DNA of 64,000 nt from Labrenzia sp. 011 (GTDB lineage: Bacteria > Pseudomonadota > Alphaproteobacteria > Rhizobiales > Stappiaceae): the NCBI RefSeq assembly GCF_003075075.1, contig NZ_QCYM01000018.1:26113-90112 (forward strand), read 5' to 3'. Of this stretch, positions 1 through 9,535 are shown one piece after another; positions within the stretch are counted from its first letter, which is position 1; every line of letters starts with the position of its first letter. A program made the translations under genes and the position numbers. The notes beneath the pieces are model-generated. The model ran no database searches. It was not told where the DNA came from and saw only the letters and a list, made by a program, of their open reading frames with translations.

Positions 1-2337
1 GCCGCTCTGGCCCAACACCGAGTAGGGGCCATTTCCGGAGTAGGTTTTCCCTCCGCTGCCGCAGCCGTTGCTGACGGCGAACGTCTTTCCCGAGCCGTCC
101 TTGACGGTGGCTCCGTAGCCCTTCACCGCCAGGTTGATCTTCATGTTGTTCAGCGTGCGGGTCTCGACCGTCCGGGTGCATTTGTCCCCGTTGTTGATGG
201 TCGCTCCGCTTCCCGAAGGCTTTGAATAGCTCGATCCGTCCGGACGGGTGTAGATCTTGCTGCGCTTGGTCGGCACCATTTCGGTGCACCCGTTGTAATA
301 TTTCGCCGAATAATCCGGCGTGTCCTGGTTTTCGACGAAGGAATAGCCAACCGCCGACGTGCCCGGCTGCAGGTAGGACGTTGCGATTGCGAAGGTCTTG
401 CCGTTCACATTGATCGAAACGTCCACGAGCTGCTGTGCGCGAAGTTCAGAGTCAATGTATTTCCAGCCGTTCGGACTGACCGAATGGATGAACTTCTGAT
501 CGTTCTTCTGGCAGGCGGTCACATAGGTTCTCTCCCGGCCCGGAACGTCATAGTAGTAGCGCTCCAGACCATAGGAAACACCGGCGGCAAGATCGTGATC
601 GAACGATGCGGGATCGTCGCAGCCGTTCACGGTCGAATAGATGCCGAGCATGTTGGCTTCGTCCGGCTGGCAGCCCGCGATGATTTCCGATCTTCCGTCC
701 ACGGTGATTTCAGTGCGGTACTGCCGCACGGCCTGGCCGCTCGCCAGATCAACAATCGGAGAACAAACATCGATGCCGTTTTTATCGAACACCCGCTCGT
801 GCGTGTAGACGGTATCCGTGGTGATACAAGGAGACGCCTGGAAGAGCTGTCCCTCGTGCTCATAAGTCCACATCGCCATTTCAGTTGAAACGCCGGCACC
901 AAAATCATGCTGCATGGAACAGCCATTCGGCTCGGCTCTCATCTGGATCGGTTCAATGGTCTCGGACGGCGCGCATTCGCGCACGCTGACTTCAACCCCG
1001 TCATCGTTGGTGTAGAGAAGCGAGGTGTTGACGATGGCCCGGCCGTTGTCGAGGTCGAAATCGAACGTGCAGTTCTGCTTTTCCTCGATCTTGAATGCCT
1101 GCTCTTCGTCAGGCATGCATTCGCTGACCTTCTGCCGGCTTGCCTTCTCGTCGATGTAGGAAAGCGTGTATTGCGCATGAGCGATGCCCGCTTCCAGATC
1201 GACCGCATCCGAACAGGAGCCATATTCCCGCTCCATCTCGAAAACGGTCTGCGAGGGCGCGCACTCGCTGACTGCAACGTTCTTGCCCGTCCGGTCCCGA
1301 TAGGTCAGACGTGATAAAAGCGTGACACGCTCGTTATCGAGATCGACCTCCGGTTTGCAATCGTCACTGGATTGCGAAATCGCGAACGAGATCGACTGAT
1401 CCGGCTGACAGGCGGCCAGGTCGTAACGCGCACCCTTGTTGTCATTGTAAAAGCTGGCATATTGCGGCCGGGCGACAAGACCGGCCTCGTCAACCAGATC
1501 CTCGCACGTCTCGTAATTGCGCTGGATATTCCAGACAATGCCGTTGGGCGAGCAAGCCTCGGTCTCAGTGACAATACCGTCCTCGAGCGTTTCGGTCTTG
1601 GCTGTCTGGCGCACGATACCGTTTGCCAAGTCGATCTGCGGCTCACACCCTTCCGTCGAGACGTTGATCGTCATGTTCGGATCGCGTTCTTCTTCCGGCT
1701 CTTCTTCTTCCTGAGCAAGCCGTTCGGGCGTCTCGTAGCCTTCTGCAATCGGGTTCTCACTGCCGCCGGCTTCGTCAACGCTTGTATCGTCCTCGACGGT
1801 GTTTTCCTTGTCTTCGAGCTCTTCTTCTGGCTCGGCCTCTTCCTCTGTTGCCGAAAGCTGAGCGACAGCCTGAACAAACTCAGCCTCGTCCCCATCGACG
1901 GAAATTGCCGTGGTCGGCAGAAGCCGATTGCTGTCGACGCCAAACTGGCTGGTGAAGTTGTCGGCCTCCAGATCAACAAAATCCGTGTCTTTCTTGAGCC
2001 TGGTGACAACCACCTGGGCGATTTCCTCGCCATTGACGCTGACTTTGCGGGTGAAGCCTTCGGCGGTGATGCCGCTGATATCGACCGCCTCTGCCGTATT
2101 CGGCTGCGCATTGAACTGCAGCTGGACCGGTACGGCGTTGTCGGACGACAATTCCGTTTCCAACGCCGGCGACACGGTGAAGAGGTTTTCCTTGATCAGG
2201 ACTTCCCCTTCTCCGGCAACCGATGACGTGGCCGGGACGGTGGATGCTTCCGGCACTGTCTGTGCCTGAGTTAGAGCGGTGGATGACGCCAGGACGAGCG
2301 CCAAAAGGCCGCAAGACACTATTTGAGTGTATCGCAT
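1..2337 (-). CDS. Long secreted cysteine-repeat protein at the end of the T4SS operon (partial, C-terminus off window)
   Basis: One uninterrupted frame starts at ATG 2337 and is still open at base 1, giving 779 codons in the window. Residues 1-26 are a Sec-type signal peptide ending near AQA. Residues about 30-165 form an unrecognised domain, followed by a very acidic linker (about 165-225, rich in Glu and Asp). From residue 231 to about 625 there are eight tandem units of about 48 residues, nearly all with two cysteines and a pattern like C-x4-D-L-x-N-G ... E-C-x-P. The tail is rich in Gly, Ser and Lys. It starts just after virB10 (stop at 2348) and is probably co-transcribed with it. I infer an exported, disulfide-rich surface or pilus-associated protein. 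I do not recognise the family, and no function should be assumed. Confidence 0.8.
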   Translation of the reverse strand, partial: MRYTQIVSCGLLALVLASSTALTQAQTVPEASTVPATSSVAGEGEVLIKENLFTVSPALETELSSDNAVPVQLQFNAQPNTAEAVDISGITAEGFTRKVSVNGEEIAQVVVTRLKKDTDFVDLEADNFTSQFGVDSNRLLPTTAISVDGDEAEFVQAVAQLSATEEEAEPEEELEDKENTVEDDTSVDEAGGSENPIAEGYETPERLAQEEEEPEEERDPNMTINVSTEGCEPQIDLANGIVRQTAKTETLEDGIVTETEACSPNGIVWNIQRNYETCEDLVDEAGLVARPQYASFYNDNKGARYDLAACQPDQSISFAISQSSDDCKPEVDLDNERVTLLSRLTYRDRTGKNVAVSECAPSQTVFEMEREYGSCSDAVDLEAGIAHAQYTLSYIDEKASRQKVSECMPDEEQAFKIEEKQNCTFDFDLDNGRAIVNTSLLYTNDDGVEVSVRECAPSETIEPIQMRAEPNGCSMQHDFGAGVSTEMAMWTYEHEGQLFQASPCITTDTVYTHERVFDKNGIDVCSPIVDLASGQAVRQYRTEITVDGRSEIIAGCQPDEANMLGIYSTVNGCDDPASFDHDLAAGVSYGLERYYYDVPGRERTYVTACQKNDQKFIHSVSPNGWKYIDSELRAQQLVDVSINVNGKTFAIATSYLQPGTSAVGYSFVENQDTPDYSAKYYNGCTEMVPTKRSKIYTRPDGSSYSKPSGSGATINNGDKCTRTVETRTLNNMKINLAVKGYGATVKDGSGKTFAVSNGCGSGGKTYSGNGPYSVLGQSG

Positions 2338-2347
2338 TCCAGTCTCC

Positions 2348-3448
2348 TTAATTTTGGGGAGGGTCGGCGAGGTACCAGTCAAACTTCGGGCGCACCTGTA
2401 CGCGGGTGCCCTGGGCTATCCGGATGACTGGTTTGAGATCCACTGTGTCCTCCAGGAGGGCAGCAGTGATGGTTCCAATATTCTCGCTCGCCCCGGACAG
2501 GCCATTGGCGACAATGTTGGAATTCGAGGAATCGATTTTCTGCGAGCCTGAGACGGCCGCCTCGACAGCGGTGCCGATGCCGGTGGTCAGGATGGCGGAG
2601 CCATATTTCTCCCAGAAGCGGGAGTTCACTTCGCCGGACAGGCCAGCATAGCCTTGCGCATCGCCAATATGGGCTTTGAGCTGATAGATTTCCGCGCGGC
2701 TTTCGCCGAGCAGGATCCGGCTGCACGAGAAGCCAACACGGGTCTGTCCAACCTTATCGACCGAGGCGTATTCGCAGATCATCCGCGAGCCCTTCGGCAC
2801 GAGCTTGGTGCGGCCGTGATAGCCATAGACATCCCGGCTGACCTGAACGACAACGGAACCGTTGTCGGCAAGCTGGCTGTTGATGCCGCTTTCCAGGATG
2901 CCGGTGATGTAGCGGTCAGCCGTCAGGATCCGCGTATTGTCTACCGCGCCGGTCGAATAACGCGGCGGCGCCGAATAGCGGTCATTCTCGGGATCGATGC
3001 CCTCAGGCGGTGGGAACCCGGGCAGATTGGCATTCATCGGAGCGGGGCGGTTACCGGCGTCGGAAAAATCCCCCGTGATATCCGCGCCCGCAAGCTGCGA
3101 CTGCTGAGCTGCCCGCTCTCTGAGAGCCGTTTGCAGCATCAGCTCGTATTCGGTCGGCTGACGCGGCACCGCCTTCGGCGGCTCGATGTATTGGGTGACC
3201 GTCTGTGTCCGGACGACTTCTTTCGTCTCGACAACAGGTTTTTCAACCTCCCGAATGACCTCCTTTTCGATGATCACCGGCGGCATGGTGACCACCTTCG
3301 CCTGAACTGGCGGTTTCGGCGGCTCGGGCTTTTCGTAAGAGAAGACGGCCGGATCACTGGCGGGCAAACCGCGCGGATGAACAGGCTCCGGCCCACAAGC
3401 ACCGCCGAAGGTCAGGCCGAGCGCTGCCAAGATCTCGCAGACGGACAT
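2348..3448 (-). CDS. virB10: VirB10/TrbI-like T4SS channel protein
   Basis: In this family the protein links inner and outer membranes in the type IV secretion channel. The C-terminal half (about residues 180-367) carries the TrbI/VirB10 beta-barrel features: TADRYITG, an LPKG-like LVPKGSRM, and a GVxFxW-type GYAGLSGEV stretch. Before it is a Pro/Glu/Lys-rich linker (KPEPPKPP) with a predicted coiled stretch. ATG 3448 is preferred because it lies 2 nt after the virB9 stop; a GTG at 3478 is possible. The usual N-terminal cytoplasmic tail and single membrane helix are not evident. Instead the N-terminus is a short hydrophobic stretch ending GGAC, which could be a weak lipobox. Confidence 0.85.
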   Translation of the reverse strand: MSVCEILAALGLTFGGACGPEPVHPRGLPASDPAVFSYEKPEPPKPPVQAKVVTMPPVIIEKEVIREVEKPVVETKEVVRTQTVTQYIEPPKAVPRQPTEYELMLQTALRERAAQQSQLAGADITGDFSDAGNRPAPMNANLPGFPPPEGIDPENDRYSAPPRYSTGAVDNTRILTADRYITGILESGINSQLADNGSVVVQVSRDVYGYHGRTKLVPKGSRMICEYASVDKVGQTRVGFSCSRILLGESRAEIYQLKAHIGDAQGYAGLSGEVNSRFWEKYGSAILTTGIGTAVEAAVSGSQKIDSSNSNIVANGLSGASENIGTITAALLEDTVDLKPVIRIAQGTRVQVRPKFDWYLADPPQN

Positions 3449-3450
3449 GA

Positions 3451-4434
3451 TCACTGGCCTCCCGTGTACTGGATGCACATGAAGGACTGGCCGGACTTGA
3501 GGGTGATCAGGCGGTGGGTGCTTTCGACAATGAAGGTGGTGCCCTGGACGCGGGTGTTGACCAGCTCATCAATGCCGTCGACCACGACATAGGCGGTCGG
3601 CAATTCCAGATCGTTCCATTTTTCGCCGAACTGGATGTAGGTGAAATGATCATCCCGGAAGACTTGTTCCGGACGCAGCTTCTTGTCGCCCCAGAGCTTG
3701 TAGTTGTTCCAGCCCCGCAAGGCGGCCGGATCGAATTTTTCTGTCTTCAGGAAATCCGTAGATCCATGGGTCGCAACGGCGGCGTTACCATTCGGCAAGG
3801 GGTTGCCCCTGGCGTCGAACTCCACAAAGGACATGCCTGCGCTCTGCGGGCCAATGATCCGGAAAGAGACATCCGGAACGGACTTGGAGTTGATGCCTTC
3901 GGCGCGCAGGTAGAAGGAATAGACATCGCTGTCTTCGGTGTAGACCAGCATCGAGCTGTCGACACCGGCCCCGGTCGGTTTCACCGCCAGAGTATTGTCC
4001 GAGCGCTTCTTGACTTCGAAACGGGAACTGTCGCCGAGGTCTGCCGACTTGATCTTGACGCCCTTCGGCAACTGAATGGCGCTGACCATGTATTGCCGCA
4101 GGCGGACCTTGTAGACGCAATCACCGCAATAGTTCTGGACGTGGATCCCCTGCTTTTTGCCCGGGCGCGACCAGGCTTCCTGAATCTGGCCGCCGATGCT
4201 GTCAGGACGGGCGAGGGGGCCGAAGTTGCCGGCGGCCTGGGCCTGGGCCTGCGGCACGGAGCCAACCGGAAGTGTGGAATTGACAACGGAGTTGGCGGCG
4301 GCAACCCGCTGCGTCGGGGTTGTGGGCATGGTGGCGCTGCTGGGCGTTGCCGGGCCTTGTCCGAGCGGCGTTTGTGCGAGGGCCGCGCTGGTGATGGCAA
4401 CGGCGGCGAAAAGAACAGAAAACCGGAAAATCAT
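3451..4434 (-). CDS. virB9: VirB9/TrbG-like T4SS outer-membrane complex protein
   Basis: The 327-aa protein begins with a signal peptide (cut near ALAQ). It has the CagX/VirB9 layout: an N-terminal beta domain and a C-terminal domain with 'YKLWGDKKLRP' and 'HFTYIQF' motifs, typical of the part that binds VirB7 and VirB10 in the outer-membrane ring. Its ATG overlaps the virB8 stop (AAATGA), and virB10 follows after 2 nt, so the three are translationally coupled. A run of Ala/Gln/Thr near residues 20-75 is a low-complexity linker. Confidence 0.88.
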   Translation of the reverse strand: MIFRFSVLFAAVAITSAALAQTPLGQGPATPSSATMPTTPTQRVAAANSVVNSTLPVGSVPQAQAQAAGNFGPLARPDSIGGQIQEAWSRPGKKQGIHVQNYCGDCVYKVRLRQYMVSAIQLPKGVKIKSADLGDSSRFEVKKRSDNTLAVKPTGAGVDSSMLVYTEDSDVYSFYLRAEGINSKSVPDVSFRIIGPQSAGMSFVEFDARGNPLPNGNAAVATHGSTDFLKTEKFDPAALRGWNNYKLWGDKKLRPEQVFRDDHFTYIQFGEKWNDLELPTAYVVVDGIDELVNTRVQGTTFIVESTHRLITLKSGQSFMCIQYTGGQ

Positions 4435-5150
4435 TTGGAAGCTTGCTCCTTGATGGACATGCCGAGCACGCGAATGCCAAGCGGGTTCTCGAACCGCTCG
4501 GCCGCGGTCACGTCATGGGGGCGGGGGGTCATTTCCAGGAAGGCACGCAGATGCCGGCGCTTGGGCTGTTCGCGGCCGATCCTGTCTGTCTGAAGAAACT
4601 CGACGACATAGAGATAGACGCCGTCATAGGCATCGACCTGATAGGCGCCCTTGATCGTGATAGAGCGGTTGAGGCCGTCCTCGATCGCCTGTTCGATGAC
4701 GGTCTTGTTGGTGGACAGATAGTCGTTGAAGAAACCGGCGTCGGAATAGGTCCGGACTTCCGCAAACCTTGTGTCCTGGGTAGTGGCATGGATGGTGAGG
4801 ATCTGGCGCACATAGCGGCGGGCCAGCTTTTCAAGCATCAGCTCGAAGCCATCGACTTCCATGGAAATCGGTTCGACACGGTAGATCCGGTCATCGCTCG
4901 GATCGGCACGCAGAAGCGCGATTTCGGTTTCTTTAAGCGGTACCAGCGACACAAGGGCCTGGATGCTTGCCACCACACAGATTGCCAGCGCGACATTCGT
5001 TCCAACCGACAGGCGCAACAGCCAGGCCATGCGCCGGTGAGCGGTTTTGTAGGCAAACGGATCCGCTTGCAGGATGTTGGCGTGCTTTGGCTCCGGCTTG
5101 ACCTCCGGAACCGTCGCCGAACTCGACCTGGAAAGAGACATGAAAGCCAT
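4431..5150 (-). CDS. virB8: VirB8/TrbF-like inner-membrane T4SS protein
   Basis: The 239-aa protein has a short cytoplasmic N-terminus, one membrane helix at about residues 43-68 (LSVGTNVALAICVVASIQAL) and a periplasmic NTF2-like VirB8 domain containing 'NDYLSTNKTVIEQ'. The start at 5150 is chosen because the ATG overlaps the TGA of the small lipoprotein gene; the longer in-frame extension lies over that gene. In the family this protein nucleates the channel and contacts VirB9 and VirB10. Confidence 0.85.
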   Translation of the reverse strand: MAFMSLSRSSSATVPEVKPEPKHANILQADPFAYKTAHRRMAWLLRLSVGTNVALAICVVASIQALVSLVPLKETEIALLRADPSDDRIYRVEPISMEVDGFELMLEKLARRYVRQILTIHATTQDTRFAEVRTYSDAGFFNDYLSTNKTVIEQAIEDGLNRSITIKGAYQVDAYDGVYLYVVEFLQTDRIGREQPKRRHLRAFLEMTPRPHDVTAAERFENPLGIRVLGMSIKEQASK

Positions 5151-5317
5151 CAGGCGGCCTCCACCCACTCGAAGGAACCAGGTTCGAATTCGATTTCCGC
5201 ACAGGCACAAGGCGACTTGCGCATCTTGTCGATACCATCCGGTTCAATCGGCATTTCCACCTGCGCGCAGCCGGAAACCAGCCAACCAAGGCACAGGGCG
5301 AGTCTGAGGTGTTTCAT
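5150..5317 (-). CDS. virB7: Small VirB7/TrbK-like lipoprotein
   Basis: The 55-aa protein begins MKHLRLALCLGWLVSGCAQV, a textbook lipoprotein signal with lipobox LVSGC and the modified Cys at residue 17. The mature part is only about 39 residues and holds a second Cys pair (CAC). Position between virB6 and virB8, very short length and the lipobox all fit VirB7, which anchors VirB9 to the outer membrane, often by a disulfide. Function is inferred from position and form, since VirB7 proteins share little sequence. The stop TGA overlaps the virB8 ATG. Confidence 0.75.
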   Translation of the reverse strand: MKHLRLALCLGWLVSGCAQVEMPIEPDGIDKMRKSPCACAEIEFEPGSFEWVEAA

Positions 5318-5361
5318 GAAAGAAGACCCTTTGAGAGAGGAAGGAAGGGGGAGCTTGGCGA

Positions 5362-6378
5362 TTACGAACCGCTGGAATCGATGATCCCGCCTGGAGCCGA
5401 ACGCGAGGATTCCCAGGTTTTTCTGTGCATGAAGTCGCCGAGATTACCGGCAGCCCCCGCCGCTGTTCGACCGGCCGAGGCACCAATGGCGGCCCCGCGA
5501 ATGGCACCGGCAGACATGATGCCCGCGGACACCGTTCCAAGAACCGAGCTCGACACCTGTCCGGCAATATTGACGGCCTCGGAAATCAGTGCAGCCCCAA
5601 GCCAGCCCATGATCATGGCGAGCAGGAATTTGCCGCTGGTCAGGTCGATGTAAGTCTCTGGGTCCACCTCCGCGTCAGCGGTAACGCCAAGACCTTTGAC
5701 ACTGGCGATGACCAGCGAAAAAACCATCGTGACGCAGAGCATGGTGACGATCGAACCGATGATCGTCCGCACGCCGGCACCAATCAGGTTACGACCGAAC
5801 GGGAAGGCAGCCATGCCAATGAGAAAGGGCGAGACGCCCAGGATGAGTGTGAGCCGGAAGAGTGAGACCGACGTGTGCGCAAGAAACAGAACCAGCAGAA
5901 TGACGTAGGGCAGCAGAAGCGCCACACCGTAGAAGGTGTTTACGATTTGCGTGCCCCAGCTTCCCGATCCCATGATCGTGGTGGCAATGTTGAAGACACC
6001 GCCTATGCCGGTCTCGACGGCCAACAGCAGTGCATCGAGTCCGCTGAGACCGGCTCCACCGCCATCCATCATGGTGCTGGAAAGTCCGCCCATGACATTG
6101 ACGCACGCGTCGAACACATCACTGATCAAGCCACCATCGACACCTTTGTAGACCCCAAAACCGAGCACCATGAAGATGGCTTGTTTGAGCGCGCCCGCGA
6201 AGTCGAGCGTCCCCAGAAAGACCTGCATGCCAGCCCAGAGAATCCATCCACCAACAAGGCTCAAGATGATCGCCTGAAACGGACCATGGACGGCATTTAC
6301 GAGGGATCCGAGGGTGGTATCGGCATGGGCCTGATACGCGGAGAAAATCTCGCAGATATTGCAGGAGGAAGCTGCCAT
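5362..6378 (-). CDS. virB6: VirB6/TrbL-like polytopic T4SS membrane protein
   Basis: The 338-aa protein has at least five hydrophobic helices, including 'AIILSLVGGWILWAGMQVFLG', 'VALLLPYVILLVLFLAH' and 'LTLILGVSPFLIGMAAFPFG'. The 'SVSLFRLTLILGVSPFLI' segment is typical of the TrbL/VirB6 family. The C-terminal 60 residues are rich in Ala and Gly (repeated AxxGAAxGAxAG), as in many TrbL proteins. In the family it forms part of the inner-membrane platform and passes substrate DNA. It follows virB5 by 2 nt. Confidence 0.87.
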   Translation of the reverse strand: MAASSCNICEIFSAYQAHADTTLGSLVNAVHGPFQAIILSLVGGWILWAGMQVFLGTLDFAGALKQAIFMVLGFGVYKGVDGGLISDVFDACVNVMGGLSSTMMDGGGAGLSGLDALLLAVETGIGGVFNIATTIMGSGSWGTQIVNTFYGVALLLPYVILLVLFLAHTSVSLFRLTLILGVSPFLIGMAAFPFGRNLIGAGVRTIIGSIVTMLCVTMVFSLVIASVKGLGVTADAEVDPETYIDLTSGKFLLAMIMGWLGAALISEAVNIAGQVSSSVLGTVSAGIMSAGAIRGAAIGASAGRTAAGAAGNLGDFMHRKTWESSRSAPGGIIDSSGS

Positions 6379-6380
6379 GG

Positions 6381-7202
6381 CTATTCGGCTCCCTCTTCGT
6401 TGTATTTGCGCTCTTCGGCGATCTCGCTCATCACGGGAACACCGTTGTTGAGAGCATCGGATGCCTGGATCTTCAGCATCTGAGCGAGGATCTGATTGGT
6501 TTGTGCCGTGGCAACCAGCTGCGCGACTTCAAGCTCGATCAAGACCTGCAGGCGGGCATTGACCGTCTGCGCACCTTCCCCAGCGCTCTTGTATTCCTGG
6601 GCAGTCTCAAGAGTTTTGACGGCCGTCTCATGAGCCTCGTCGGACTGCGCCAGCCCTTTGACGGTAGCATCCGTAATCGTCGCAATCCGGTTCTCATGAA
6701 CCGATTTCTGAACGTTGGCCTTTTCTTCCCAAGTTCCCGCAGTGAGCGATTGCGGAGTGGCGACCAGGCCGGACTTGTAGGCGTTGCCGCGCTCGCAGAT
6801 CGAGCCGAAGTCCACCTCGTCAAATTTGATGGACGGCATGAGCCTATGATAGTCAGGAATGAGACAGGCCATGTCCCCGGAGACACTGGACGCCAGCGAC
6901 TGGAAGTTCAGGGACGGAATGGAAAGATTGCCGAGCTCGCCTATGGACGACAGGGTTTCGTCGGCAATGCCCTTTACATCCTGCACCACCTTCAACTGGT
7001 CGGTAACGACAGACAGGCTTTCCTTGGCCGTATCCAGCTGGCTTTTCAAAGTGCCCAGCTGTTCCTTCATGTTGGCGAGTTGCTTCTGCATCTCGCCAAT
7101 GCCCTTGACGTCGATGACGGCCATGGCCGCGTGCGCCGGCTCAACGATGGAAGAGGCCAGCAGAAGCCCGGCCAGAGCGGAAATCAGAGTTTTGCGAGCC
7201 AT
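6381..7202 (-). CDS. virB5: VirB5/TrbJ-like minor pilin
   Basis: The 273-aa protein has a cleavable signal peptide (cut near AHA, residues 24-26) and a long helical region at about 35-75 (MQKQLANMKEQLGTLKSQL), characteristic of TrbJ/VirB5. In the family it sits at the pilus tip. The start overlaps the end of virB4 by 19 nt. The C-terminus ends in a charged helix. Confidence 0.85.
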   Translation of the reverse strand: MARKTLISALAGLLLASSIVEPAHAAMAVIDVKGIGEMQKQLANMKEQLGTLKSQLDTAKESLSVVTDQLKVVQDVKGIADETLSSIGELGNLSIPSLNFQSLASSVSGDMACLIPDYHRLMPSIKFDEVDFGSICERGNAYKSGLVATPQSLTAGTWEEKANVQKSVHENRIATITDATVKGLAQSDEAHETAVKTLETAQEYKSAGEGAQTVNARLQVLIELEVAQLVATAQTNQILAQMLKIQASDALNNGVPVMSEIAEERKYNEEGAE

Positions 7203-9535
7203 TGGTCACCCCATTGCTGCTTGGTTTGTTCCAGTTCCTTGACCGCGGAAGGCCCTGACCGGTAGAAGCGCAACGCTTCGCCCAGACCCGACAGGTCCAC
7301 GTCCAAAATCGTGCTTTCGTTGAAATTCGCCGCCTCGAAGCGCTTCACCACGAGCACCTGACGCCCGCCCTTCATGTCGCCTTCGCCTTTGATGAAGGCG
7401 ATTTGCTCATTCGACAGATTGAAGGGCTGAAGGTTCTCGGGCCTCGCTTGAGAGTTCGGCAAAAAGAACAAGGTCTGCGCGTTTTCGATCATGGCCGATG
7501 CGCCGTCGAACTCCAGCAGCGCACCCGGCTCCTGAAAGGCCAGACCGACAAGCCCGTTGAGCTTGCGGTATTCCTGATACATTTCTCGGACGACAGAGCG
7601 GAAACCGTTGTTGCGTAAAAGGTTCGCCGCCTCATCGATGAAGATGGAAAAACCGCCGTCGCCCTGTTTCGCGGCTGCGGAAATCGCAGCGGAGATATGC
7701 GCGACCACTGGCGGACCCAGAACCGGGTCCATCAGGGCTTCGTTCATGTTGATGCCAACAAGAAACGACTTTTGCAGAAACCCGGTGATCTGATCGCGCG
7801 GGGCGTTGAAGACGTGGGAGAACTGGCCTTCGGCTCCGTCCTCGCCGCTCACCCACTTGGCAAAGGCGCGGCGGATCTCCGAGCGAACCGGGAAGGCCGC
7901 ACCATAAATGTTATCCAGCGTGCGCAAGCCCGGTTCCAGCTCGGCGGCCATGTCGAGCGCGGCATGAAGATAGTCGTCCATGTCGTCATCGAACGCTTCG
8001 CCAAGCATGGCTTGCAGGATCAACCGCACCCGGTGCCGGGCAGACTTGTCGTCCAGATCGATATCGAGAGGATTGAGAGCTAAGTCCTGATAGCCCTGAT
8101 AGATCCCGCCGAACGCCTCAATCATGAAGCGCGCACCGTCCTTGGAATCGAAGACGTAGTTCCGCACGCCCTGGAACTTCGCGAGACCGCCAAGCAAATG
8201 AAGGATCAAGGTCGACTTTCCGCCGCCAGTCGGGGCGAACATCAGATAGTTGCCCGGCGATTGCGGTTTGTCAGAAACATGGAACTGGAAGGCGTAGTTC
8301 TGGCCCGTGGGGGTTTTGAACAGACGCACCGGGCGGTCGCCGAACGGGCTCGACCACAGACCGATCGGAGAGAACTGGAACGGCCACAGGGCCGCGACAT
8401 TGCTCTCGGTGATCTTGAGAGGGCGCAGCAGCTTGTCCCGGCCGGGCATTCGATTGAACCAGGCGATAGCCGCACCGACTGTCTCGCAGCAATAGCGGAT
8501 CCGCGCATTATCGAGGATGGACGTAACCTGATCGATGAGAGAGGCCAGCTCGGACTCATTGCGGGCCCGCACCGTGATCTGGAATTGCGTTTCCTGAAGC
8601 TGCCGGGAATTGTTGAGCAGATCTTCGTTGACCGCTTCCAGCTCCGCCAGGACAGCTCCGGTCCCGAAATAGTTGTGCTTCTGCTCGGTGATCTGGCGGG
8701 TAAAAAGCGCGATCTGTTTCGTGTTATCGAGTGGCCTGACAATCTGGCACACCTCGATCTCGCCGCTGAGGGCCAGAAGACGGGAAACTAACATGCCGGA
8801 AACCGTTTCCGGCCAACCACGCACGGCAATCACGCGATTGAACGTCTTGTGCGGTGTGAAGGTATCGATCGCGCCATCTGTCGAAACGTGAATGTCGGAG
8901 GCCGGAAGGTTGGCGCTGATCCCGGCGCTGAGACGCGCGATCTCAGGCTTCAGCTCGCCGCAGACCAGATAATTCAGAACACGTGTCAGCTCGCACGGTT
9001 GATTATGCTCCTGGGCGGCAGGCACCGGCCGGATGTTATAATCCGTGAACCCGCTCAACAGGCCACGAGACGTTTTTTCAAGTTCCGCGGAGGTTTTCGT
9101 TGTCAGAACCAGATACCAGACAAGCGAATAGGCGTTCTGGTAAAGCCGCTGTTCTGCCTCTCCTACCTCTTTCAAGGTCACGGACGGCCAGTCAGCCTGA
9201 AAGCTCACATCGCGGCTGCGCTTGATCCCAAAAACACGCAGCGAGGACCCGGCACCCAAGAACTGATGGAACGTGCTGGCGCGGCCCCTTGCAAGCGCTT
9301 CCTGCTCGCTGATGTTGCGTGTCTCATAGGAGAGACCGGACACAGAAAAGACGCGCACGAAAGACCCGTCTTTGAGAGAGACGGTCTGGTTGTCAGCAAG
9401 CAACTGGTCAAATTCCAGTTCGTTCGCAAGCCAGTCCTGCTCGACTTCGCCAAGCAGGTACTTGCGGCCTCTGGAACTCACCAGAGCGGCAGCGCCAACG
9501 GCGGCGGCGCCTGTCAAAAAGGTGCCAAGCAGCAT
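7184..9535 (-). CDS. virB4: VirB4/TrbE-like T4SS ATPase
   Basis: The 783-aa protein is the energising ATPase of the mating channel. It has an N-terminal hydrophobic hairpin (MLLGTFLTGAAAVGAAALVS), the CagE/TrbE/VirB domain in the first half, and a C-terminal P-loop domain with Walker A APTGGGKSTLIL and Walker B FSIFIDEAANL. Length is normal for VirB4 (about 790). The ATG at 9535 overlaps the virB3 stop by 1 nt (TAATG); the longer upstream frame lies inside virB3 and is not used. Confidence 0.92.
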   Translation of the reverse strand: MLLGTFLTGAAAVGAAALVSSRGRKYLLGEVEQDWLANELEFDQLLADNQTVSLKDGSFVRVFSVSGLSYETRNISEQEALARGRASTFHQFLGAGSSLRVFGIKRSRDVSFQADWPSVTLKEVGEAEQRLYQNAYSLVWYLVLTTKTSAELEKTSRGLLSGFTDYNIRPVPAAQEHNQPCELTRVLNYLVCGELKPEIARLSAGISANLPASDIHVSTDGAIDTFTPHKTFNRVIAVRGWPETVSGMLVSRLLALSGEIEVCQIVRPLDNTKQIALFTRQITEQKHNYFGTGAVLAELEAVNEDLLNNSRQLQETQFQITVRARNESELASLIDQVTSILDNARIRYCCETVGAAIAWFNRMPGRDKLLRPLKITESNVAALWPFQFSPIGLWSSPFGDRPVRLFKTPTGQNYAFQFHVSDKPQSPGNYLMFAPTGGGKSTLILHLLGGLAKFQGVRNYVFDSKDGARFMIEAFGGIYQGYQDLALNPLDIDLDDKSARHRVRLILQAMLGEAFDDDMDDYLHAALDMAAELEPGLRTLDNIYGAAFPVRSEIRRAFAKWVSGEDGAEGQFSHVFNAPRDQITGFLQKSFLVGINMNEALMDPVLGPPVVAHISAAISAAAKQGDGGFSIFIDEAANLLRNNGFRSVVREMYQEYRKLNGLVGLAFQEPGALLEFDGASAMIENAQTLFFLPNSQARPENLQPFNLSNEQIAFIKGEGDMKGGRQVLVVKRFEAANFNESTILDVDLSGLGEALRFYRSGPSAVKELEQTKQQWGDQWLAKL

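Noticed and set aside
1372..2226. 284-codon plus-strand frame
   Set aside because: It lies opposite the secreted repeat protein, which has a signal peptide, regular cysteine repeats and operon context; the plus frame has none.
4443..5384. 313-codon plus-strand frame over virB7-virB8
   Set aside because: Shadow of two well-supported T4SS genes; no family features.
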